Shown here: piece after piece, positions 29,368 through 37,521 of the stretch
Layout of the letters: every line of letters begins with the position of its first letter
How positions within the stretch are numbered: the stretch's first letter is position 1
NCBI GenBank assembly: GCA_017461445.1
Contig: JAFTXW010000017.1
Span: forward strand, 1 to 47,328
DNA from: Oscillospiraceae bacterium
GTDB taxonomy: Bacteria; Bacillota; Clostridia; Oscillospirales; Oscillospiraceae
Reading direction: 5' to 3'
Length of the DNA stretch: 47,328 nt
Made by a program: the position numbers and the translations under genes
Notes under the pieces: generated by a model
Told to the model about the DNA's origin: nothing
Seen by the model: the letters and a program-made list of their open reading frames with translations, nothing else
Databases searched by the model: none

Positions 29368-30696
29368 TTTCTTTTCAATGATCTCAATGCCGCCCAGGTA
29401 TTTGCGCAGGACTTCGGGGACGACAATGGAGCCGTCGGCCCGCTGGTTCTGCTCCACCAGTGCGGGGAAGATGCGGGAGGTAGCCAGGCCGGAGCCGTTC
29501 AGGGTGTGCAGGAACTCGGGACGGCCGGTGGCCTCCCGGCGGAAGCGGATGTTGCCACGGCGTGCCTGGTAGTCACGGGCGTTGGAGACGGAGGAGACCT
29601 CCTTATAGCCGTCCATGGAGGGGATCAGGATCTCAATGTCGTAGGTTCTTGCCATGGATGCGGAGCAATCGCCTGCGGCCAGCTTCACAGTGCGGAAGTG
29701 GAAGCCCAGACCTTCAACCAGCTTTTCGGCCTTGGTCACCAGCTCCTCGAAGGCAGCGTCGGAATCCTCGGGCTTGCAGAACTGGAACATCTCTACCTTA
29801 TTGAACTGGTGGCCGCGAACCATGCCGCGCTCGTCGGCACGGTGGGAACCGGCCTCCCGGCGGAAGCAGGGGGTGTAGGCGAACAGCTTCTTGGGCAGAT
29901 CGGCCTCGGTCAGAATCTCGTCACGGTAGATGGAGCACAGGGCCGCTTCGGCGGTGGGCAGCATGTAGTGGATACGGTCGTCGGTGGGGTTGGCAATCTT
30001 GTAAACCTCGTCAGCGAACTTGGGGAACTGGCCAGCGGTCTCGCCGCACATGTACTCCAGCATGTGGGGGGGCAGGATGAAGTCGTAGCCGTCGGCGGTG
30101 TGGGTGTCGATGAAGTAGTTCAGCAGTGCCCATTCCAGCCGGGCACCCATGCCGGTGTACATCCAGTTGCCGGAGCCTGCCAGCTTGACGCCACGCTCGT
30201 AGTCGATCAGGCCCAGGTTCTGGCACAGGTCCACATGGTGCTTGGGCTCGAAATCAAATTCGGGCTTTTTGCCCACATAGCGCAGGGGCTGGTTGTTCTC
30301 CTTGCCGCCGGGCAGCAGGTCGTCGTCGGGCAGGTTGGGCAGACTCAGCATGGCAACCCGGTATTCAGCGTTCAGGGTCTTCAGCTGCTCGGCTTCCTCG
30401 GCGATGGCGGCATCCAGTGCGATGGCTTCGGCCTTGTTGGCCTCGATTTTTGCGTCGATCTCAGCGGTATCCTTGCCCTGCTTCTCTGCACCCTTCTTCA
30501 TGCCGAAGAGCTTGCCGTTTTCCTTAGCCAGTCGGTTCTTCTGGGCGGTCTGGGTTTCGGTGGAGGTTTTCAGGGCGCGCACCTGCACGTCCAGCTCCAG
30601 AATCCGGTCAACGATTGCGTCGCAGTCCACTTCCTTGGCCTTCAGACCGGCCTTGACTGCGTCGGGATTTTCCTTAATTTTTCTGATATCCAGCAT
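29365..30696 (-). CDS. serS: Seryl-tRNA synthetase
   Basis: 443 residues from ATG 30696 with GGAGAGG upstream. The N-terminal coiled-coil arm that binds the long variable arm of tRNA-Ser spans about 25-105. The class II core has motif 2 (FRREAGSHRADERGMVRGHQ) and motif 3 near GSGLATSRIFPALVE; the segment SYSTVSNARDYQARR-like reads EVSSVSNARDYQARR. Full length. No T-box leader precedes it; pspC ends only 32 nt upstream. Confidence 0.97.
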   Translation of the reverse strand: MLDIRKIKENPDAVKAGLKAKEVDCDAIVDRILELDVQVRALKTSTETQTAQKNRLAKENGKLFGMKKGAEKQGKDTAEIDAKIEANKAEAIALDAAIAEEAEQLKTLNAEYRVAMLSLPNLPDDDLLPGGKENNQPLRYVGKKPEFDFEPKHHVDLCQNLGLIDYERGVKLAGSGNWMYTGMGARLEWALLNYFIDTHTADGYDFILPPHMLEYMCGETAGQFPKFADEVYKIANPTDDRIHYMLPTAEAALCSIYRDEILTEADLPKKLFAYTPCFRREAGSHRADERGMVRGHQFNKVEMFQFCKPEDSDAAFEELVTKAEKLVEGLGFHFRTVKLAAGDCSASMARTYDIEILIPSMDGYKEVSSVSNARDYQARRGNIRFRREATGRPEFLHTLNGSGLATSRIFPALVEQNQRADGSIVVPEVLRKYLGGIEIIEKK

Positions 30697-30728
30697 GTTT
30701 ATTACCTCTCCTTAGTATAGGGAATTTC

Positions 30729-30932
30729 TTATTCTGCATCAATGTAGCCACTGGGTTTCCGGGGCATGATCAGGGCGCAGACGATGTATGCCAGAATGCC
30801 CGGGCCCCAGAATGACAGGATGGCCCAGATAACCCGGACCACAGTGGGGTCAATTTTGAAATATTCCGCAACGCCGCCGCATACGCCATCCAGAACCTTG
30901 CCTTCATTGATCTTATATAATTTCTTTTCCAT
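30729..30932 (-). CDS. PspC-domain membrane protein
   Basis: 67 residues from ATG 30932 with AGGAGAA upstream. KKLYKINEGKVLDGVCGGVA, then EYFKIDPTVVRVIWAILSF and a hydrophobic GPGILAYIVCALIMP are the PspC fold, an amphipathic helix plus a membrane segment. PspC proteins take part in envelope-stress signalling, but this single-domain version alone has no known role. It sits between parB and serS. Confidence 0.9.
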   Translation of the reverse strand: MEKKLYKINEGKVLDGVCGGVAEYFKIDPTVVRVIWAILSFWGPGILAYIVCALIMPRKPSGYIDAE

Positions 30933-30953
30933 TTTTATTTCTCCTATATTATA

Positions 30954-31814
30954 TCACTTTTGCAGCTTCATCAGTGCGTCCAGCAGGGCCTGCAGGTCGT
31001 CCTGACCGTAAAATTCCAGCTCAAACTTGCCCTTGCGCTTGCCGTTGACGATTTTCACGCCCCGGCCCAGATGCTTGCTCAGCTGCTTTTCACATTCAGC
31101 CACATAGTCGATGGCGAAGGTGGGCTCCTTTTTTGGCTCGGGGTCTTTGCTCATGTTTTTGCAGAGCGTCTCCGCCTGGCGGACGGACAGGGCCAGTGCA
31201 ATGATCTTTTTCGCTGCTTCCTGCTGTTTCTTTTCGGTTTTCAGGGTCAGCACCGCACGGGCGTGTCCTGCGGTCAGCTCGCCCTTTCGCACCATTTCCA
31301 GCACTTCGGGGCACAGGCCCAGCAGACGCAGGGCGTTAGCGACGGCGGGACGGGATTTGCCCACCCGCTTAGCGGCGTCCTCCTGGGTCAGGCCGTATTC
31401 GTCAATGAGGGTCTGATAGCCCAAGGCTTCTTCCACGGGGTTCAGATCCTGCCGCTGCAGGTTCTCAATCAGAGCCAGCTCCATGGCTTTTTTGTCGTCG
31501 GCTTCGATGATGACGGCGGGAATGTCACTTAAATTTGCGAGCCGTGCGGCTCGCCAACGTCGTTCGCCGGCGATGATCTGGTAGTAACCGCTGGGCAGCT
31601 CCCGCACCGTCAGGGGCTGGATCACGCCGTGGACGCTGATGGAATCCGCCAGGGCCTGCAGCTCTTCTTCGTCAAAGTCCTGCCGGGGCTGGTCCGGGTT
31701 GGGTTCTACTTTATAGATCGGCAAAAGCTGATACGCGCTTTTCTCCAGGGGTTCTTCGGAAAAATCCCCCAGCAGCGCACCCAAACCTCTGCCGAGGCCT
31801 TTTTGTGATGCCAA
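30954..31814 (-). CDS. parB: Chromosome-partitioning protein ParB (Spo0J-like)
   Basis: 286 residues from TTG 31814, with GAGAGGTG 7 nt upstream. The N-terminal part has LLPIYKVEPNPDQPRQDFDE and the CTP-binding IIAGERRWRAARLANL (GERRxRA box). The central HTH is TQEDAAKRVGKSRPAVANAL, followed by LTAGHARAVL. ParB loads on parS and slides as a CTP-dependent clamp to organise the origin region. Two consensus parS sites lie just beyond parA. The TTG start may reduce its level relative to ParA. Confidence 0.96.
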   Translation of the reverse strand: MASQKGLGRGLGALLGDFSEEPLEKSAYQLLPIYKVEPNPDQPRQDFDEEELQALADSISVHGVIQPLTVRELPSGYYQIIAGERRWRAARLANLSDIPAVIIEADDKKAMELALIENLQRQDLNPVEEALGYQTLIDEYGLTQEDAAKRVGKSRPAVANALRLLGLCPEVLEMVRKGELTAGHARAVLTLKTEKKQQEAAKKIIALALSVRQAETLCKNMSKDPEPKKEPTFAIDYVAECEKQLSKHLGRGVKIVNGKRKGKFELEFYGQDDLQALLDALMKLQK

Positions 31815-31837
31815 TTAAATCACCTCTCGTTGATTTA

Positions 31838-31909
31838 ATTGAAAATTTAAAATTGAAAATTGAAAATTTTCTCCTTAACTTTCAATTTTCAACTTTCAAT
31901 TTTCAACTT
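31838..31909. repeat. Family B TTTTCAATT palindromic element (copy B4)
   Basis: AATTGAAAATTTAAAATTG on the left and CAACTTTCAATTTTCAACTTG on the right, between parB and parA. The parA stop codon (31903-31905, TGA on the minus strand) is formed inside the last unit. Confidence 0.82.
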
Positions 31910-32664
31910 GAAAGTTTTGCTTTAATCTCCTCCGCCATGGCCTTATAGGCCACCGCGCCGCGGCTGCTTCGGTCGTAGGCAGTTACGGGCAGGCCGTGGC
32001 TTGGGGCTTCTGCCAGACGGATGTTCCGGGGGATCACCGTGGCAAAGACCTTTCCGGGGAAATGCCGCCGCACCTCCTGGGCCACCTGGGTGGAGAAGTT
32101 GGTACGCCCATCAAACATGGTCAGGGCCACACCGAAGATCTCCAGCCGTGGGTTCAGCTTCCGCTTGACCATCCGCAAGGTTGCCATTAGATCACTGAGG
32201 CCTTCCAATGCATAATATTCGCACTGGACAGGCACCAAAATGGCATCCGCGGCGCACAGCCCGTTCAGCGTCAGCAGTTCCAGGGACGGCGGACAGTCGA
32301 TGAAGATCAGGTCGTACTCGTTCTTTATGTCCTTCAGGGCAATGTCCAACTGCCGCTCCCGGTGGTTCTCACCAATCAGCTCCACCGTTGCGCCTGCTAA
32401 GTCGGCAGCGGCGGGCAGAACGTCACCGTGTTTGGTTTGAACGATGGCATCCTTCACAGGCGTACCGTTTATGGTCACATCGTAAACGGAATATTTGATT
32501 TTTTTCTTATCCACACCCAGGCCGGAAGTTGCGTTGGCCTGGGGGTCGAAGTCGCAGAGCAGAACTTTCAGACCCAGGTCGTGGAGGGCGGCTGTCAGAT
32601 TTACGGCGGTGGTGGTCTTGCCCACGCCGCCCTTCTGGTTGACGACAGCAATTATTTTGCCCAT
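31903..32664 (-). CDS. parA: Chromosome-partitioning ATPase ParA (Soj-like)
   Basis: 253 residues from ATG 32664 with AAGGAGAC upstream. The deviant Walker A box KGGVGKTTTAVNL (about 11-23), LLCDFDPQANATSGLG and FIDCPPSLELLTLN are intact. With ParB it moves and spaces origins; in B. subtilis, Soj also tunes DnaA. The operon parA-parB is chromosomal in type (short ParA with no N-terminal HTH). Confidence 0.97.
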   Translation of the reverse strand: MGKIIAVVNQKGGVGKTTTAVNLTAALHDLGLKVLLCDFDPQANATSGLGVDKKKIKYSVYDVTINGTPVKDAIVQTKHGDVLPAAADLAGATVELIGENHRERQLDIALKDIKNEYDLIFIDCPPSLELLTLNGLCAADAILVPVQCEYYALEGLSDLMATLRMVKRKLNPRLEIFGVALTMFDGRTNFSTQVAQEVRRHFPGKVFATVIPRNIRLAEAPSHGLPVTAYDRSSRGAVAYKAMAEEIKAKLSS

Positions 32665-32690
32665 AATTTGTCTCCTTATTTGTTTCGTTA

Positions 32691-32706
32691 TGTTTCACGT
32701 GAAACA
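32691..32706. other. parS site 1
   Basis: TGTTTCACGTGAAACA, the exact 16-bp palindromic consensus for bacterial parS, 27 nt upstream of parA. Confidence 0.97.
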
Positions 32707-32720
32707 GTCATTCAGAAAAA

Positions 32721-32736
32721 TGTTTCACGTGAAACA
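32721..32736. other. parS site 2
   Basis: A second exact TGTTTCACGTGAAACA, 30 bp centre to centre from the first, ending two bases before the stop of the next gene. Paired consensus parS at parAB suggests the window lies near the replication origin. Confidence 0.97.
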
Positions 32737-32738
32737 TT

Positions 32739-33110
32739 TCAGGAAGCGGTTTCTGTCAAGTTACTTTCGGCGGTGCTGTCGGTGACGGACGAATAATTCT
32801 GGCCCGGCTTGGGCTTGGACTCCGCCAGCAGGGTACTGACTGTGGGATACACCATCAGCCCAATCAGAATGCAGCAAAGCAGCAGCAGTGCCGCAAGAAT
32901 GCGGATAACTCGCCGCAGCCGCTTGATCTGCTCCTCCGGGGTGGCCGCACGCCGCCGGGGCATTGCTTTTTTATAAATCGGGATCTCCCGGGGCTTTGGC
33001 AGCTGAATGGCGATCCCAGGCTTTACGGGGTATTTCTCCATCTCGGCAAGACACTCTCCGCAGAACACCTGTCCTGCTTCAATCTCCCGCCCGCACTTCA
33101 TGCAGTTCAT
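32739..33110 (-). CDS. Zinc-ribbon single-pass membrane protein
   Basis: 123 residues. ATG 33110 is chosen because GGGAGGT lies 7 nt before it; ATG 33116 directly touches that sequence. An N-terminal zinc ribbon (MNCMKCGREI, VFCGECLAEM) is followed by a basic linker (MPRRRAA, EEQIKRLRRVIR) and one membrane segment (ILAALLLLCCILIGLMVY). A Ser/Thr-rich extracellular tail follows. It is the first gene of the parA transcription unit if it shares a promoter. No family function is known to me. Confidence 0.83.
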   Translation of the reverse strand: MNCMKCGREIEAGQVFCGECLAEMEKYPVKPGIAIQLPKPREIPIYKKAMPRRRAATPEEQIKRLRRVIRILAALLLLCCILIGLMVYPTVSTLLAESKPKPGQNYSSVTDSTAESNLTETAS

Positions 33111-33321
33111 GGCCATACCTCCCATTTTCAAGCATACCATATTGTACAACACTTTTTTCGATTCGTAAAGGGCAAGTTTTAATTTTTTGAAGGAAGTTAC
33201 ATTGTTGTTTTCGTGTTTTATCTGCGGCTATGCCGCATCCCTTCCCCCAAGGGAAGCGGTGGGTGCTGCCGCACCAGAACAACAATTTACAATTTCTTCA
33301 CAAATAATTCTAAGATTGCTA
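33111..33321. other. Gap between divergent genes
   Basis: No gene is seen. At 33222-33290 are modules found inside family A elements (GCGGCTATGCCGC and CCCTTCCCCCAAGGGAAGC), probably a decayed copy without the outer ends. Confidence 0.55.
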
Positions 33322-33407
33322 TTGACAGTCATATGACCATGTGATATTATCATATCACAATCAAATGGATGCATCGTAAAGCACCTTAAACGTTCAAGGT
33401 GCTTTAC
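33322..33407 (+). promoter_or_regulatory. Promoter, operator-like palindrome and leader hairpin of the DUF1836 gene
   Basis: TTGACA (33322-33327), 17-nt spacer, TATTAT (33345-33350). GTGATAT-TATC-ATATCAC (33341-33358) overlaps the -10. The leader then has a perfect 12-bp hairpin, GTAAAGCACCTT and complement (33376-33407), with no T-run. Confidence 0.82.
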
Positions 33408-33438
33408 GGGGTGCCCAAGCAAAAAGGAGGCAACGTAC

Positions 33439-33987
33439 ATGAATTGGACGATCCCCGGAACCACCTTGGAGGGACTGCGGTCTAACGCGGACCGGACGGA
33501 TGGGCTGTTTCAGTCCATGTTCCTGGCGGGGGGCCTGACCCTTAGTCAGGTTTCCAGCATTACAGGACTGGAACCCTACACCATCCAGAACTGGGTCAAG
33601 CGGGGCTTTCTCTCCCCTCCCCGAAACAAGCGGTACGACATGGAGCAGGTATGCCGTATCATCAACATCAATCTGCTGAAGGGAACGCTCCCCCTGGAGC
33701 AGATCACCAGCCTGATGGCCTACCTCAACGGCGACCTGACAGACGAAAGCGATGACCTGGTGGATGACACCATGCTGTTCTTCCTCTTCGTCCGTCTGGC
33801 GGCAAGAGCCCGGTACATCGGCGGCGAGGAAAACTGGGACGATGCTCTGGTGGAAGCCACGGCGGATTACCATGAGCCCGTTCCCGGCGCAAAGGAAAAG
33901 CTGCAGAAGGTGCTGAAGATCATGCTCACCGCCTGGGTGGCAGGCCGCATCAAGGCGGAAGCGGAAAAAATGCTCAACGAGCTGTAA
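33439..33987 (+). CDS. DUF1836 protein with MerR-like HTH
   Basis: 182 residues from ATG 33439 with AAGGAGG 8 nt upstream. The HTH region (about 30-85) reads GLTLSQVSSITGLEPYTIQN, WVKRGFLSPP and RYDMEQVCRIININLLKGTL, as in DUF1836 proteins. A helical C-terminal half (about 100-182) with many acidic and alanine residues should dimerise or sense. Such proteins are common in Clostridia and are thought to be regulators. A palindrome over its own -10 suggests autoregulation. Confidence 0.85.
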   Translation: MNWTIPGTTLEGLRSNADRTDGLFQSMFLAGGLTLSQVSSITGLEPYTIQNWVKRGFLSPPRNKRYDMEQVCRIININLLKGTLPLEQITSLMAYLNGDLTDESDDLVDDTMLFFLFVRLAARARYIGGEENWDDALVEATADYHEPVPGAKEKLQKVLKIMLTAWVAGRIKAEAEKMLNEL

Positions 33988-34018
33988 AATGCAGAATGAG
34001 AACAAGGAGGTTTTCAAA

Positions 34019-34858
34019 ATGGCGGAAACCTATTGCGGAAAATCCTGTATGGAATGTACGCAGAAAGAAACCCTGCAATGTCCCGGCTGCCGGGTCGGGC
34101 CGGGCAGGGAGCTGGGCGGCGATTGTGAGCTGGCCCGGTGCGTCCGGGAAAAGGGCCACGAGACCTGCGATACCTGCATGAACAAGGGCCGCTGCGGTAC
34201 CTTCCAGGGTAAGGAGAATATGGCCTTCTACCGCCGCAGGAAGCAGGAAGCGAAAGAAGCGGAACAGCGGAAGCTGGCGGCGAGGGTGCCTGTGCTTGGA
34301 AAATGGCTGTCGTATCTGTTCTGGCTGGTGGTGCCCAGTGTTGTCAGCAGTCTGCTGACCATAGAAATGGTGGCAGAAGCTTTCCCATGGCTGTCCGTTT
34401 TCGGTTCCCTGCTGGGTACCGCCTGTTCCCTGGCCTATGGTTTGATTCTGGTAAGGCTGGGGTCTGAGGAAGAGGGCTACCGTACCGCGGGCATTTGCGT
34501 ACTGATAGCCGGTGCCGTAAATTATCTGGCATCCTTCCTGTCCGGAAACTGGACGCTGCTTATGACCCTGCCCGCCGCGGTGCTGGCATTGTATGGAGAA
34601 TACCGGGAATACATGGCCCATTCGTCGGTGCTGGCGGGCGTGGATAACGAATTGTCCGGGAAATGGGAAAAGCTGTGGGTCTGGCACATCGGATCCTTCG
34701 CTGCGATCCTCATCGGTGCGGTGCTGGCTTTTATTCCTGTCCTGGCCCTGATCGTGATGCTTGGCGGATTACTCGCTATGTGCGCGGTGAGCTTCCTTAA
34801 GCTGAAATACCTGCATCAGACCGCAAAGCTGTTCCGGGAGTATCCAGCCCCTGTGTAA
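34019..34858 (+). CDS. DUF3795-like cysteine-rich head with multi-pass membrane domain
   Basis: 279 residues from ATG 34019 with AAGGAGG upstream. The first 65 residues hold about a dozen cysteines (CGKSCMECTQKETLQCPGC, CELARCVREKGHETCDTC), the DUF3795 pattern, likely zinc or cluster binding. A basic linker (YRRRKQEAKEAEQRK) follows. Then come four to six membrane segments (for example YLFWLVVPSVVSSLL, AGICVLIAGAVNYLASFL, SFAAILIGAVLAFIPVLAL). This fusion of a cysteine-rich head and a membrane part is uncommon. It lies 31 nt after the DUF1836 gene, so probably one transcript, and upstream of hflK. Function unknown. Confidence 0.8.
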   Translation: MAETYCGKSCMECTQKETLQCPGCRVGPGRELGGDCELARCVREKGHETCDTCMNKGRCGTFQGKENMAFYRRRKQEAKEAEQRKLAARVPVLGKWLSYLFWLVVPSVVSSLLTIEMVAEAFPWLSVFGSLLGTACSLAYGLILVRLGSEEEGYRTAGICVLIAGAVNYLASFLSGNWTLLMTLPAAVLALYGEYREYMAHSSVLAGVDNELSGKWEKLWVWHIGSFAAILIGAVLAFIPVLALIVMLGGLLAMCAVSFLKLKYLHQTAKLFREYPAPV

Positions 34859-34870
34859 CGGAAATAACTC

Positions 34871-34947
34871 GTAGGAGGCGATGGCCCACATCCGCCCTTA
34901 CAAAATCCCTTGCATTGCCGGGCCGGTGAGGACACCGGCCCCTAAGC
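34871..34947. repeat. Degenerate family A-like hairpins (copy A7)
   Basis: GTAGGAGGCGATGG-CATCCGCCCTTAC (34871-34901) and GGGCCGGTG-CACCGGCCCCTAAGCG (34919-34947) are two adjacent hairpins resembling family ends. Confidence 0.6.
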
Positions 34948-34978
34948 GAACATAACCTCGAAAGGAGAATAAATTATT

Positions 34979-35992
34979 ATGGAAGAAAACGGAACCTACA
35001 GCTGGAATCCCAACCAGCAGCAGCCCCCCAAGAAACCCAAAAAGCCTGTGAATTTCAAGCGGGCAGGCGGCACCATCCTGGCGGTCGTCCTGGTGCTGGC
35101 CCTGTTGATCTGCGGTGCCACCTGCTTCTACACTGTGGACGATAAGCAGCAGGCGGTGGTGACTACCTTCGGCAAGGTGACGGAGATCACCGACGCGGGT
35201 GTCCACTTCAAGCTTCCCTTCGGCATCCAGCAGGTGCAGAAGGTGGACGTAAATGTGTACCAGAAGATCGAGCTGGGCTATTCCAGCGACGGCAAGAATT
35301 ATAATGTAAACGAATCCGAAAGCACCATGATCACCGGCGATTACAATATCGTCAACGTGGATTTCTTCGTGGAGTACAAAATTTCCGACCCCGTCCAGTA
35401 CCTCTACTCCTCCAACGATCCCGAGCTGATCCTGCGGAACCTGATCCAAAGCCAGGTGCGCAACGTTGTCGGTTCCTCCACCGTGGACGCGGTGCTGACC
35501 GACGGCAAGGAAAACATCCAGATGCAGGTGAAGGAGCTGGTGGCGGAAATCCTCCAGGAATACGACATCGGCCTGACCCTGGTGGATGTAAAGATCCAGG
35601 ACGCGGAGCCGCCCACCCAGGAGGTCATTGAGGCCTTCAAGGCCGTGGAGACCGCCAAGCAGCAGGCCGAGACCGTCATCAACGATGCCAAGGCCTACCA
35701 GAATGCCCAGCTGCCCCAGGCCCAGGCGGAGGCCGACAAGCTGATCCAGAACGCCGAATACCTGCGCCAGAAGCGCATCAACGAAGCCATCGAGCAGGTG
35801 GCCATGTTCGAGGCCATGTACGCCGAGTACGCCCAGAACCCCGGCATCACCCGTTCCCGTATGTACTATGAAGCCATTTCCGAGATCCTTCCCGGCGTGA
35901 AGCTGTACATCAACACCGGCGGCGAAGGCTCCGATGTCCAGATGCTCCTGCCTCTGGATAAGCTGGCAGAAACCACAGGAGGTGCCAACTAA
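34979..35992 (+). CDS. hflK: HflK, SPFH membrane protease-modulator subunit
   Basis: 337 residues from ATG 34979 with AAAGGAGA upstream. A Pro/Lys-rich cytoplasmic start, one membrane segment (about 28-50) and a SPFH domain follow: DDKQQAVVTTFGKVTEITDA, GVHFKLPFGIQQV, DFFVEYKISDPVQYLY. Then comes a helical stalk (QEVIEAFKAVETAKQQAETV) typical of HflK. With HflC it forms a cage around FtsH and limits its access to membrane substrates. The hflC start is two bases after its stop. FtsH is not in the window. Confidence 0.94.
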   Translation: MEENGTYSWNPNQQQPPKKPKKPVNFKRAGGTILAVVLVLALLICGATCFYTVDDKQQAVVTTFGKVTEITDAGVHFKLPFGIQQVQKVDVNVYQKIELGYSSDGKNYNVNESESTMITGDYNIVNVDFFVEYKISDPVQYLYSSNDPELILRNLIQSQVRNVVGSSTVDAVLTDGKENIQMQVKELVAEILQEYDIGLTLVDVKIQDAEPPTQEVIEAFKAVETAKQQAETVINDAKAYQNAQLPQAQAEADKLIQNAEYLRQKRINEAIEQVAMFEAMYAEYAQNPGITRSRMYYEAISEILPGVKLYINTGGEGSDVQMLLPLDKLAETTGGAN

Positions 35993-35993
35993 T

Positions 35994-36872
35994 ATGAAAA
36001 AGAGTGCTGTTTTTATCCTTATCGTTCTGCTGCTGGCTATCGTTCTGGGCCTGAACTCCCTGTTCACCGTCCGAGAAAATGAGTACGCCTGCACCGTCCG
36101 CTTCTCCAAGATCATCGACACCACCGACGAAGCGGGCCTCCACTTCAAGATCCCCTTTGTGGACAGCGTGAAGTATTTCTCCAAGGCCACCCAGTTCTAC
36201 GACATTCCCCCTTCCGAGGTTCTGACCTCCGACAAGCAGAACATGACCGTGGACTGCTACATCCTGTGGAGCATTTCCGACCCCAAGCTGTTCTATCAGA
36301 CACTGGGTTCCACCGCCGTTGCCGAGCAGCGTCTGGACGCGCTTACTTATAACGAGCTGAAGACCGTCATGGGTACCCTGGCCCAGTCCGACATCATCAA
36401 CATGGAGGATGGTGCCAAGCGAAATGACATCTATGAGAACATCTCCTCCGATGTGGATGCCCTGGCCGCAACCTACGGCATCCATGTGGAGGATGTGAAG
36501 ATCAAGCAGTTTGATCTGCCGGATTCCAACCTGAATGCGGTCTACAGCCGCATGATCTCCGAGCGGAACCAGATCGCCGAGAAGTACACCGCCGACGGCA
36601 ATTACGAGGCTTCCATCATCCGCAACGATGTGGATAAGCAGGTGGACATCATCGTGTCCAACGCCAAGGCCGAAGCCGCCAAGCTGGAAGCCGAGGGCGA
36701 AGCGGAGTATATGCGTCTGCTGGCTGCTGCCTACGACACTGACGACAAAAAGGATTTTTACGAATTTACCCTGGCCCTGGATGCCCTGAAGGCAAGCCTC
36801 AACGGCACCGAAAAGACCGTCATCCTGGACGCCAATTCCGAGTTGGCACAGATTCTGATGGGTGCGGAATAA
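35994..36872 (+). CDS. hflC: HflC, SPFH membrane protease-modulator subunit
   Basis: 292 residues from ATG 35994; AGGAGGTG lies inside the end of hflK. An N-terminal membrane segment (AVFILIVLLLAIVLGLNSLF) is followed by the SPFH domain: VRENEYACTVRFSKIIDTTD, EAGLHFKIPFVDSV, LTSDKQNMTVDCYILWSISD. The C-terminal helices contain AEAAKLEAEGEAEYMRLLA. It is the partner of HflK. Close coupling of the two genes implies equal expression. Confidence 0.95.
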   Translation: MKKSAVFILIVLLLAIVLGLNSLFTVRENEYACTVRFSKIIDTTDEAGLHFKIPFVDSVKYFSKATQFYDIPPSEVLTSDKQNMTVDCYILWSISDPKLFYQTLGSTAVAEQRLDALTYNELKTVMGTLAQSDIINMEDGAKRNDIYENISSDVDALAATYGIHVEDVKIKQFDLPDSNLNAVYSRMISERNQIAEKYTADGNYEASIIRNDVDKQVDIIVSNAKAEAAKLEAEGEAEYMRLLAAAYDTDDKKDFYEFTLALDALKASLNGTEKTVILDANSELAQILMGAE

Positions 36873-36894
36873 TCCCTTTCCCACAAACGCCACC

Positions 36895-36922
36895 GTAGAG
36901 CGGGGTCATGACCCCGCCCTGC
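36895..36922. repeat. Family A minimal palindrome (copy A8)
   Basis: GTAGAGCGGGGTC-ATGACCCCGCCCTGC, a 28-nt hairpin between hflC and the next gene. Confidence 0.75.
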
Positions 36923-36943
36923 GGGATAAAACGGAGGTAACCC

Positions 36944-37414
36944 ATGAACACATCTGAAATTCGCAGAAAGCTTTGGAATTCTCTGGATTTGTACTGCGTC
37001 CGCCGGGAGCTGGTACTGGTGTGCGTTGTGGTTCCCCTGGTGCTGCTGCCCAGCGGGTGTGCCGCCGGGGGCTTCCGGGAACCCAGCTTCTGGGCCATGG
37101 CAGCCACCGTGGCAGCCCTCACCATCCTGCCCTTTGCGATCTATGGCCTTTGGGTCACCATCCGGATTTACCGCTGTTCCGAAAGCTACATCTTCTGCAA
37201 AGCGAAGCTGACCCAGCCCCACGGCAGCTGGCTCCGGGGTGCCATGTATTTTACGGTGGTCCTGGAGCATCCCGAGGGCGGAAACATTATCGTCAATACC
37301 CGCCCCATCTTCCAGTCCTATGGCTGGGTCGGTCTCCTGCTGGAGGATTACCTGAACAAAACTGCCACTATCGCCTATAACGAAGAAACCGAAGCCGTTG
37401 TGGTCATCGGATAA
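36944..37414 (+). CDS. Two-pass membrane protein in the SPFH block, unknown
   Basis: 156 residues from ATG 36944 with GGAGGTAA upstream. Two hydrophobic segments near the N-terminus (LVLVCVVVPLVLLPSGCAA and WAMAATVAALTILPFAIYGL) are followed by a soluble domain of about 85 residues, with YRCSESYIFCKAKLTQPHGS and GGNIIVNTRPIFQSYGWVGL. It is perhaps a beta-rich membrane-proximal fold like the NfeD or PH-like partners of flotillins, but no clear NfeD motif is seen. Its place between HflC and a flotillin on one strand suggests a partner role; this is inference. Confidence 0.75.
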   Translation: MNTSEIRRKLWNSLDLYCVRRELVLVCVVVPLVLLPSGCAAGGFREPSFWAMAATVAALTILPFAIYGLWVTIRIYRCSESYIFCKAKLTQPHGSWLRGAMYFTVVLEHPEGGNIIVNTRPIFQSYGWVGLLLEDYLNKTATIAYNEETEAVVVIG

Positions 37415-37424
37415 ACCGTTTATC

Positions 37425-37488
37425 GCCTTACGGCGATGCGATTTTGCCAAAGGGCAAAATCACCGGGAGGGTCATGACCCTCCCCTAC
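37425..37488. repeat. Family A palindromic element (copy A9, one intact end)
   Basis: An internal module (ATTTTGCC-AAA-GGGCAAAAT) followed by CGGGAGGGTC-ATGACCCTCCCCTAC (37464-37488). The left end is missing or diverged. Confidence 0.75.
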
Positions 37489-37521
37489 AAACCTACATAT
37501 ATTATTTAAGGAGGATCAATT

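Noticed and set aside
30697-30728. T-box leader for serS
   Set aside because: Only 32 nt separate pspC and serS, and no T-box core sequence is present.
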